9,122 nt of DNA, taken from the NCBI GenBank assembly GCA_903838095.1, contig CAILXE010000224.1, forward strand, positions 1 through 9,122, written 5' to 3'. Positions within the stretch are counted from its first letter, which is position 1. Each line of letters begins with the position of its first letter. Position numbers and translations under genes: made by a program. This document shows, piece by piece, positions 1 through 5,393 of this stretch. The DNA comes from an uncultured Chlorobiaceae bacterium (GTDB taxonomy: Bacteria; Bacteroidota; Chlorobiia; Chlorobiales; Chlorobiaceae). The notes beneath the pieces are model-generated. The model searched no databases, was not told the origin of the DNA, and saw only the letters and a program-made list of their open reading frames with translations.

Positions 1-425
1 CTGCCAAGCCCCTCCATATTGAAGATTTTCCCCCCGCCCTGCTCTTTCATTCGCTGGAACGGAATAATCGTGCCCGACACCACCCCGTCAATATTGACCC
101 TCAGCACCCGGCTGAGTTCGTGTGAGTCAACCTCCCACGCGTTGCGCATCTCATGACCAATGCCCGCATTGTTGATCCAGATATCCACACGCCCAAAGTG
201 GCGGACCGCCTCATCATAGAGTTGCGTAATCCCATCCCGGGTGCTGATATCGGCGGAAACAGCAGCCAGATGTTCACGATCACCCTGAAGCCGCTCCATT
301 GCTTTGCGGGTACTTTCAGGAGAGCTGCCGTTCAGCACTACGTTGTATCCTCTCCCAAGAAAGCAACCGGCAAGGCCAAAACCTATACCACGGGTGCTCC
401 CGGTTATGACAACTGTTTTTCCCAT
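1..425 (-). CDS. Short-chain dehydrogenase/reductase, NYC1/NOL-like (3' part outside window)
   Basis: The minus-strand frame opens with ATG at 425-423 and runs 141 codons to the window edge without a stop. The N-terminus is a classical Rossmann NAD(P)-binding fold: TGSTRGIG at residues 8-15 (TGxxxGxG motif), an acidic D near residue 65 in SADIS, and INNAG near residue 93, followed by the helix that leads to the catalytic Ser strand. Where most SDRs have an 'IVNISS'-like strand, this one reads KIFNMEGLG. This resembles the FNMDGxGS variant of chlorophyll b reductases (NYC1/NOL) and their bacterial relatives, so a (bacterio)chlorophyll or other tetrapyrrole substrate is plausible but not shown. 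The catalytic YxxxK lies beyond the window. The start is chosen because the nucleotide-binding motif begins 8 residues after this Met. SDR class is certain; substrate is a guess. Confidence 0.9.
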   Translation of the reverse strand, partial: MGKTVVITGSTRGIGFGLAGCFLGRGYNVVLNGSSPESTRKAMERLQGDREHLAAVSADISTRDGITQLYDEAVRHFGRVDIWINNAGIGHEMRNAWEVDSHELSRVLRVNIDGVVSGTIIPFQRMKEQGGGKIFNMEGLG

Positions 426-459
426 TTTACTGCTGACCTTTTCGAAAATGACCTCTCTT

Positions 460-480
460 TGTCAAGAACGCTTCCTGACA
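460..480. promoter_or_regulatory. 21-bp imperfect dyad, candidate operator upstream of the SDR gene
   Basis: Outer half-sites TGTCA (460-464) and TGACA (476-480) and inner half-sites GAA (466-468) and TTC (472-474) form a dyad centred on 470, with 8 of 10 positions pairing. It ends 35 bases before the SDR start codon. On the minus strand it contains TTGACA (465-460), which matches a -35 hexamer, but no convincing -10 lies 17 bases downstream. The geometry suits a dimeric repressor site; the regulator is unknown. Confidence 0.35.
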
Positions 481-509
481 CCCCCTGGATGTCGCCATGA
501 CAAAATCCT

Positions 510-522
510 CATGATTATCATG
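510..522. promoter_or_regulatory. 13-bp perfect-arm palindrome CATGA-TTA-TCATG
   Basis: Five-base arms (510-514 and 518-522) around a TTA centre lie in the 150-base gap between the small membrane protein gene and the SDR gene. It has no T-tract, so it is not an obvious terminator. It may be a second regulatory site for the SDR gene or chance; little more can be said. Confidence 0.2.
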
Positions 523-575
523 CTGAGCGTTTTCGGAAAATATACAAAAGGCATCAATACAACCAGCAAGAAACC

Positions 576-767
576 TCAAGTAAACTGTTTCCAGTTAACA
601 GCCGTGTGAATCACGACGGCGACCACAAACAAACTGCTCAGCCACAATTGCGTCGACTGTGACATACCGGTGACTGCGTGTAATAAAACCAGCAGGCCAG
701 TGATCGCAAGAAGGATAAATGCCCCGATGGCAAAAGGATTTGTCCAGAATTTGGTGTTTTTATTCAT
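576..767 (-). CDS. Small two-helix membrane protein, DUF4405-like
   Basis: 63 residues, with ATG at 767-765 and TGA at 578-576. A short polar N-terminus (NKNTKFWTNP) is followed by a hydrophobic helix at about residues 11-31, a polar turn GMSQSTQ, and a second helix at about 41-58. Each helix carries a histidine (H30 and H54), and the second ends in HTAVNW followed by KQF. The 'H-x3-NW' ending resembles DUF4405-type membrane proteins, which are related to the cytochrome b561/formate dehydrogenase gamma-subunit fold. Haem binding by the two His is therefore possible but is inference. A GAGAG stretch about 11 bases upstream may serve as ribosome site. It is separate from the retroelement upstream (177-base gap) and from the SDR gene downstream (150 bases), so it is probably its own unit. 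Real gene likely; function unknown. Confidence 0.7.
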   Translation of the reverse strand: MNKNTKFWTNPFAIGAFILLAITGLLVLLHAVTGMSQSTQLWLSSLFVVAVVIHTAVNWKQFT

Positions 768-900
768 CGTATCGTTTACTCTCAGAATGTTGAAAAAAGT
801 ACCATGTTGTTAACGTGAACCTGTTTGATTGACTGAAAACAAAGTACTCCCGCAATTCTTAAACGATGACAAAGAAATGATTAAACGTTGACTAAAAACC

Positions 901-947
901 AAAAAAAATTCCTTTCAGAGATCCAGAAAACAGAAATCAGAATTTCA
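901..947 (-). repeat. Conserved 3' flank of VR2 with weak stem and T8 tract (terminator-like)
   Basis: This stretch matches 5347-5393 downstream of VR1 with only 3 mismatches in 47 bases, although it lies almost wholly outside the coding sequence. On the minus strand it starts at the target stop codon, holds three TTCTG units spaced seven bases apart, and can fold AAATTC (just after the stop) against GAATTT running into eight T. That could be a weak intrinsic terminator, or the structured element that DGRs often keep downstream of the VR to support retrohoming. Conservation past the stop suggests it travels with the VR or matches the 3' part of the template repeat. Confidence 0.45.
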
Positions 948-3914
948 GGAAGAGGGACTGGGACGGACAACCCGAAAACCGACAACGCCGTTCCTGCCCG
1001 CCGGGTCGTAGTTGACCCGGGCAGAGCAACGCAGATAGTCGGGAATATCGTACCACGAACCGCCGCGCAACGCGCGGACAGAAGTATTTTCTTTGTATTT
1101 ATTATCCATCCACTCCCACACATTTCCTGCCATATCGAACAGCCCTTCCTGTGTAGCGCCATCGGGGTAACGGCCCACCGGGGTTGTGGCACCCTCATGC
1201 TCGTTATAATTAGCAAGTGTTTTTGTTGGTTCTCCATTACCCCAAGGGTATTCTCGCCCCTCCTCACCCGCTGCGGCATACTCCCACTCCTTCTCTGTCG
1301 GAAGATGATAGATATCGGCATCACGGCCATTGCTCTCCAGAAGTGAGAGCCACAGACAATAAGCCCGAGAAGCATACCATGTTACACCAATCACAGGCTG
1401 ATCATTCTTGTTGAATCGCTTGTCGTCATCATAATTGGAGACAAAAAGCTTAGCCAAAGATTTTTCGGTTTGCAGATAATCACTGAATCCTTCAACAGGA
1501 GACGCCTCTGCCAGCAGCACTTTCTTATAAAGCTCAACAGGCACAGCCTTAGCTAAAACGGCCTCCCTTGAAGCCAGATAGCTGATGAATTGGCGGTAAA
1601 GCGCGTTGGTAACCGTGAATTTTGCCACATAAAGGTCAGGCATCGGTTCCAACTTCTTCGTGACGGAATAGGTGAAGGCGCCGCCCTTGATCAGGATGTA
1701 CTGTGCGCCTTGCTCAAAGGAATTATACCATACAGCGGGAACTGTTGCTGTACCTTCATCTGCTCTATCCTTCAAAAAAGCATAGTCACCAGTAATTCCA
1801 GCAGCAAGTCGCAGAGTATCACGATCATCAGTAAGCTTCGGTTCTGCATGAACAAACTCCCGCACGGCATCAAGCGCTTCCTGACTACCGATGATTTCCA
1901 AACACCTCAAAACATATCGCTTCCGATTATCTGGGGCTTTCGAGGTATCTTTGCTTTTTTTCTCATTCGAAATATTCGGTTCAAGCAGCTTTGCTTTCAG
2001 TGCATCAATCTTTTTCCATGGAGCTTCCTCAACAAGAAGGTACAGCAAGTCTTGCTGTTTCTGCAATAACACCTTACTGACTGGCGAATCAAAAAGTTTC
2101 TGCATAAAGGCATCAAACACCTTAGCGTCAATCTGCCAGATAAAAAAACGCAAGGTTTCCTGCCACCAGTCAAACTGGTCACTTCCGAAATAACCAACCA
2201 GATTTGTAAGATGTTGATATGGCCGATCTTCCCTGAGCTGAAAACCTGCAAGATACTCCCGGAATGTCTTGTGGCTAAACCGATACTCGTTACCGACATA
2301 TTCTACCAGCAGCCCTGCCCGGTAAACAATGTTTTTAAAAAATGCATCCGCTGCAGGAGGATCACTCATATCTTTCAATACTTCCTCCATCATTTTCTGC
2401 ATATCCATCCGATCTGCTTCATCTTTTTGCAGGTTTTCCTGCATCCAGAGCGCGACAGGAGAAAGTACCTTTTTGGCTTCAGTTGCCGTAAGCAAAGGGA
2501 CCAAGCCTCGGCGGCGATCTCTATAATCAAGAAGGTAGCTCAGGGCGACATCATAAATTTCAACGCGACTCTTGGGCAGTGATTCGCGCTCCTTCCATAA
2601 CGTCGACATAATCTGCAACAAGAGCGGAACCCCGGCCAATTCCCGCAACTGTACATTTTTTTTGTCACACAAAAAGGCAATGAGAGCATTCGCTTTTGCC
2701 TGAGCAGAATCCTTTTGAGTTCTGTTCCACTCCCCTTCTGACACGTTATCAGGGCGCACTTCACCTGAATAGCTTGAAAAAAACCATTTCCTTATAAACT
2801 CATCCTGCATGTCAGGAGTAAAATTCTCAATTTCAGCTTTTGAAAGAAGTGATTGCAGTTCAATGCCATCACCTTTACGATAACCTGTCGTTCTTGAGGA
2901 GACAACAACATAAGCTTTCGTATGGGTCACGATACGATCAATCCATTTGCAAGCATCAATTCTATGCTGCACATCACTGATTTCATCCAAGCCATCCAGG
3001 AGTACCAATGATTTCTCATTTTCAAGCCATTGGGAAAAAAGTTCTTGTGAAATCTTACCCTGAGTCCATATACTCAAATTCATGGCAAGTGTCTGATATT
3101 TGTCTCCCTCTTTTTTCAGGTCACGCAAAGAAAAAAAGAACACTTTCAAGGGTACTGTAAAACCGAAGTCGCTGTAACACTCATCTTTCAGCAATTTTAA
3201 TACGTAATGACTGAGCAATGTGGTTTTTCCAGAACCAGGATCACCAAGTACTAACAAAAGACGATGACGGTCAAAAGCCTGCTTCATGACTTTTTCCGGT
3301 TCAAGATGACGTCCTGAAAAACCTTGCGATTTCTCAAGTTGTTGCTCCTGTCCTGAAATAGAAAGGCTTAAAGAAACAAAGGTATCACTCAGATTTACCA
3401 TAAAACTGGTAAAGGCTGAAGAGGAGGGAATTCCGCACTTGTCACGGTCAGTAATAAGAGCATTCTTATACCAATCAGCATTTTTTTCTTCGGCTTCAGC
3501 CTCTTTTTTCTCCTTGTGTTGCTCTTCAACAATCAACTCCTCATGTTTTTTTTCTCCGGCAGCAATGTTTCTTTTCCTCCACTGATACACACCAAACAGC
3601 AAAACCAACAACGCAATAATTGCCATTGAAGGAAAATAGTCAAGGATACTCTTCTGTTCTCGACCCTTGTCTTTTTCTGCATTGAACACCTCACCGCGAG
3701 GTACACTGTTATCTGCCAACACATCCTTTACTACAGCCTCACCAAAAAGCACCTCCGCAGCTACAACAGGAGTGGCAAAAATCTGTTGTTTCGCACTATC
3801 ACCATGAGCACAAACAACAGCAGCGCTACCCAAGAAAAGAAATACTCCAAGCCAAAAAATCCTTGTTAGCCTGAGAAAGAAAGAGAGTCCCATAAAGATA
3901 TAAGTGTAACTCAT
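945..3914 (-). CDS. Membrane-anchored NACHT-FGE (C-type lectin fold) DGR target protein
   Basis: 989 residues. Residues 1-36 form a signal-peptide-like or anchor segment (hydrophobic core WLGVFLFLGSAAVV, possible cleavage after VCA). Residues 37-94 are a short polar stretch. A clear transmembrane helix at about 97-112 is followed by WRKR, which predicts the remainder to be cytoplasmic. A charged, Glu/Lys-rich segment (120-150) precedes the conserved lead-in DTFVSLSLS (177-185). The NACHT NTPase has Walker A GDPGSGKTT (224-232), Walker B LVLLDGLDEI (303-312), SSRTTGYR (339-346) and the terminal HKTFREYLAG motif near 548-557. The C-terminal FGE-sulfatase/CLec domain starts near 735 (GAQYILIKGG) and ends with LRGGSW-LRCSAR-GFRVVRP, which carries VR2. 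The catalytic Cys pair of true formylglycine-generating enzymes is absent, so this is a binding domain. Its ATG overlaps the RT stop (TAATG), implying translational coupling; Met8 is an alternative start. Likely role: NLR-like sensor with a diversified ligand tip. Confidence 0.93.
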   Translation of the reverse strand: MSYTYIFMGLSFFLRLTRIFWLGVFLFLGSAAVVCAHGDSAKQQIFATPVVAAEVLFGEAVVKDVLADNSVPRGEVFNAEKDKGREQKSILDYFPSMAIIALLVLLFGVYQWRKRNIAAGEKKHEELIVEEQHKEKKEAEAEEKNADWYKNALITDRDKCGIPSSSAFTSFMVNLSDTFVSLSLSISGQEQQLEKSQGFSGRHLEPEKVMKQAFDRHRLLLVLGDPGSGKTTLLSHYVLKLLKDECYSDFGFTVPLKVFFFSLRDLKKEGDKYQTLAMNLSIWTQGKISQELFSQWLENEKSLVLLDGLDEISDVQHRIDACKWIDRIVTHTKAYVVVSSRTTGYRKGDGIELQSLLSKAEIENFTPDMQDEFIRKWFFSSYSGEVRPDNVSEGEWNRTQKDSAQAKANALIAFLCDKKNVQLRELAGVPLLLQIMSTLWKERESLPKSRVEIYDVALSYLLDYRDRRRGLVPLLTATEAKKVLSPVALWMQENLQKDEADRMDMQKMMEEVLKDMSDPPAADAFFKNIVYRAGLLVEYVGNEYRFSHKTFREYLAGFQLREDRPYQHLTNLVGYFGSDQFDWWQETLRFFIWQIDAKVFDAFMQKLFDSPVSKVLLQKQQDLLYLLVEEAPWKKIDALKAKLLEPNISNEKKSKDTSKAPDNRKRYVLRCLEIIGSQEALDAVREFVHAEPKLTDDRDTLRLAAGITGDYAFLKDRADEGTATVPAVWYNSFEQGAQYILIKGGAFTYSVTKKLEPMPDLYVAKFTVTNALYRQFISYLASREAVLAKAVPVELYKKVLLAEASPVEGFSDYLQTEKSLAKLFVSNYDDDKRFNKNDQPVIGVTWYASRAYCLWLSLLESNGRDADIYHLPTEKEWEYAAAGEEGREYPWGNGEPTKTLANYNEHEGATTPVGRYPDGATQEGLFDMAGNVWEWMDNKYKENTSVRALRGGSWYDIPDYLRCSARVNYDPAGRNGVVGFRVVRPSPSS
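959..1074 (-). repeat. DGR variable repeat VR2 (3' end of the 989-aa target)
   Basis: The segment codes for RALRGGSW to VVRPS at the very end of the FGE domain. It aligns without gaps to VR1 at 5405-5520. Constant blocks are GGSWY, LRCSAR and GFRVVRPS; between them residues D954, I955, D957, Y958, V967-D970, G973-V978 differ from VR1, mostly at codons that are AAC or AAT in one copy. A run of 27 identical bases (956-982) at the 3' end of the repeat would correspond to the initiation-of-mutagenic-homing region. This is the classical position of a DGR VR in a C-type lectin fold, where variable residues sit on the exposed ligand face. Confidence 0.88.
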
Positions 3915-4957
3915 TAGCGTTGACTTGCATTGCTTACCAACAACCCCAACGACTGCAAAAGGTTATGCGTATTGGCCTGCCGGGCATGGCCAACCCAACC
4001 GGCAAGACTTTTCTGCATGATTTCGGGTTTATCAAGCATAACACAATGTATCCGTTTTTTCGCCCGGCGCACATTTTCAGAAGGGAGCTTCCGGTAGGTT
4101 TGAAAGACTATCTGCCCCAAAAAGCGCTTTCCTTCCGTCGTTGGATAAAGTTCTGTTCTTGTTGTATTGAGGATCAGCCTGAATTTCACCAAAAACTCTT
4201 CAATTGCCGTTTTCCACTCCCACAATTCGGACCTGGAATTTGAGAACAAGACATAATCATCAACGTATCTTACGTAACCCTTGCATCGCAACACCTCTTT
4301 AACGTAGTGATCCAGAAAACTGAGGTAGTAGTTGGCAAAAAACTGGCTGGTCAGGTTCCCGATAGGCAGCCCTTTTCTTCGTTCTTGCGGCGTAAAAAGG
4401 GTATCGCCGGGAAAATAGTGAAAATGCCCGGTTTGCAAGTTACTGTTATCGATAATAGTATCAATCAGCCACAGGGTATCAGCACAGGCTATTTTTCTGC
4501 GAAGCAGGGATTTGAGTATCTCGTGATCAATGGATGGAAAATATTTTCGGATATCACACTTCAGCACATAAGCATACTGTTTCAGGTAGCGCTGGTAGCG
4601 CTCTATTGCCTTGTGTGTTCCCTTGGCTGTTCGATTGGCGTAAGTATCGAAAATAAAGCTCCGTTCCAGAACAGGCCCGACAACCGCAATCAGAGCATGA
4701 TGCACCACGCGATCTCTGAAGGGAGCTGCGCTGATCTGCCTCGGTTTCGGCTTGTAGATGTTGAAGGTCGTGTACAAACCGGGTTGCCAGGTTTTGCTCT
4801 TCAACTCCTCAATAATTTGCCAGAGGTTTTCTTCAAGATGAGAGAAGTAGTTCAGCACAGACTGGTTTTCACGCTTTCCTTTTGCTGCTTTGTGAGCTGC
4901 AGAAAGCACATTTTCGAAGGTGATGATGCTCTCAAAAAGGTTTTTGCTGGTTTTCAT
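3914..4957 (-). CDS. Reverse transcriptase of a diversity-generating retroelement
   Basis: 347 residues, usual length for DGR reverse transcriptases. Motifs in order: fingers region with RQISAAPFRDRVVHHAL (73-89), DTYANRTAKGTHKA (104-117), the first catalytic Asp in LKCDIRKYFPSID (132-144), motif 4 GLPIGNLTSQ (196-205), and the palm YVRYVDD with the catalytic pair at 233-234. The IGNLTSQ form (IGxxxSQ in place of QGxxxSP) is the hallmark that separates DGR enzymes from group II intron and retron RTs. RLILNTTRTELYPTTEGKRFLG (260-281) is the following thumb-side block. No maturase or endonuclease domain follows. The enzyme should copy TR RNA with adenine mutagenesis, normally together with an Avd pentamer. 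The stop TAA shares one base with the ATG of the downstream target, so the two are translated together. No good ribosome site precedes the start, and a hairpin with a T-tract sits only 14 bases upstream of it. All catalytic residues seem intact. Confidence 0.96.
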   Translation of the reverse strand: MKTSKNLFESIITFENVLSAAHKAAKGKRENQSVLNYFSHLEENLWQIIEELKSKTWQPGLYTTFNIYKPKPRQISAAPFRDRVVHHALIAVVGPVLERSFIFDTYANRTAKGTHKAIERYQRYLKQYAYVLKCDIRKYFPSIDHEILKSLLRRKIACADTLWLIDTIIDNSNLQTGHFHYFPGDTLFTPQERRKGLPIGNLTSQFFANYYLSFLDHYVKEVLRCKGYVRYVDDYVLFSNSRSELWEWKTAIEEFLVKFRLILNTTRTELYPTTEGKRFLGQIVFQTYRKLPSENVRRAKKRIHCVMLDKPEIMQKSLAGWVGHARQANTHNLLQSLGLLVSNASQR

Positions 4958-4971
4958 CGTTTTGCCAGAAA

Positions 4972-5015
4972 AAAACAGGCCGCTTTTTCAATTGCTTACT
5001 CAAGCGACCTGTTTT
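4972..5015 (-). terminator. Hairpin with T-tract between avd remnant and RT
   Basis: Arms 4972-4985 and 5002-5015 pair over 14 bases around a 16-base loop. The single imperfect position (4980 with 5007) is a G-U wobble in minus-strand RNA but a C-A mismatch in plus-strand RNA, so the structure is better on the minus strand. There it is followed by a run of T (plus A 4969-4975), as in an intrinsic terminator. It starts at the avd stop codon. It either separates avd from RT transcription or is the remaining structured part of a TR-RT spacer, which in DGRs belongs to the template RNA. Confidence 0.55.
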
Positions 5016-5346
5016 ATGAGTACTGTTTGTGCATGCCCCAGTGAAAGCAATGGCAACATGCCGCAGGAGAAAGAGCCAAGATGTCATGCCCAGAAAATTG
5101 TCCGTTATTCCTTGAAAGAACAAGAATGCGCAACCGCGTCAGCGCCTCGTCAGCCTGCTCCAGCAATGGTCGTTTTTCATTCCGCACATTGGCAACCGCC
5201 ACAAGCTCTGTAAACTCCAGTACCGCATTTTCAATACGAACCGCAATGCTGAACCGATAGCTTTTCGGAAATTTCCCGGTATGAAGCAGCAGCCATTTCG
5301 AAAAGTCGTACGCCTTTTTGACAATCAGCATTTCATGATTCTGCAT
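5014..5346 (-). CDS. avd: Avd-like DGR accessory protein (four-helix bundle), C-terminus apparently lost
   Basis: 110 residues from ATG 5346-5344 to TAA 5016-5014. Residues 1-78 match the pattern of Avd/four-helix-bundle proteins: helix 1 NHEMLIVKKAYDFSKWLLLH, a loop with KFPKSYRFSIAVRIENA into helix 2, and helix 3 with LLEQADEALTRLRILV. Avd is a positively charged pentamer that binds the RT and template RNA and is needed for retrohoming. After about residue 79 the family's normal ending (rest of helix 3, then a fourth helix with a 'E(V/I)GRLLGxWI'-like end) is replaced by NGQFSGHDILALSPAACCHC and a short tail, with no sign of the lost helix in the other two frames. The junction lies near 5105-5115. 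The longer upstream in-frame extension is rejected because it would read through VR1 out of frame. The start abuts the T8 tract of the VR1 flank, with no clear ribosome site. Probably a decayed or inactive gene. Confidence 0.75.
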   Translation of the reverse strand: MQNHEMLIVKKAYDFSKWLLLHTGKFPKSYRFSIAVRIENAVLEFTELVAVANVRNEKRPLLEQADEALTRLRILVLSRNNGQFSGHDILALSPAACCHCFHWGMHKQYS

Positions 5347-5393
5347 AAAAAAAATTCTTTTCAGAGTTCCAGAAAACAGAAACCAGAATTTCA
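5347..5393 (-). repeat. Conserved 3' flank of VR1 with weak stem and T8 tract
   Basis: Partner of 901-947, 44 of 47 bases the same. On the minus strand it runs from the target stop TGA through three TTCTG units at seven-base spacing to AGAATT and eight T, which can pair with AAATTCT next to the stop (7 bp, 26-base loop). The avd ATG follows the T8 directly. At this same point the VR2 copy diverges to unrelated sequence, so the A8 on the plus strand marks the end of the repeat unit. It may act as a weak terminator or as the post-VR structure used in retrohoming. Confidence 0.45.

Noticed and set aside
443..465. Sigma-70 promoter for the SDR gene based on TTGACA
   Set aside because: The hexamer at 17-base spacing reads AAAAGG, not a -10; the TTGACA is better explained as half of the dyad.
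901..1083. Ordinary gene duplication as the only cause of the VR1/VR2 similarity
   Set aside because: The pattern is inverted for a duplication: coding positions at the tip change heavily at first and second codon positions while interleaved bases and the non-coding flank stay nearly identical.
3914..4957. Group II intron or retron reverse transcriptase
   Set aside because: Motif 4 is IGNLTSQ, there is no maturase or endonuclease part, and two CLec targets with variable repeats flank the gene.
4307..5044. Long plus-strand open frame (245 codons) opposite the RT gene
   Set aside because: It lies wholly antisense to RT and avd, has no recognisable domain, and its composition is the mirror of the RT codons; treated as a shadow.
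5017..5105. Possible remnant of a template repeat in the avd 3' region
   Set aside because: None of the VR constant blocks is present on either strand and there are no AAC/AAT runs in the right spacing; only a small GGCA-ACA-TGCC hairpin is visible.
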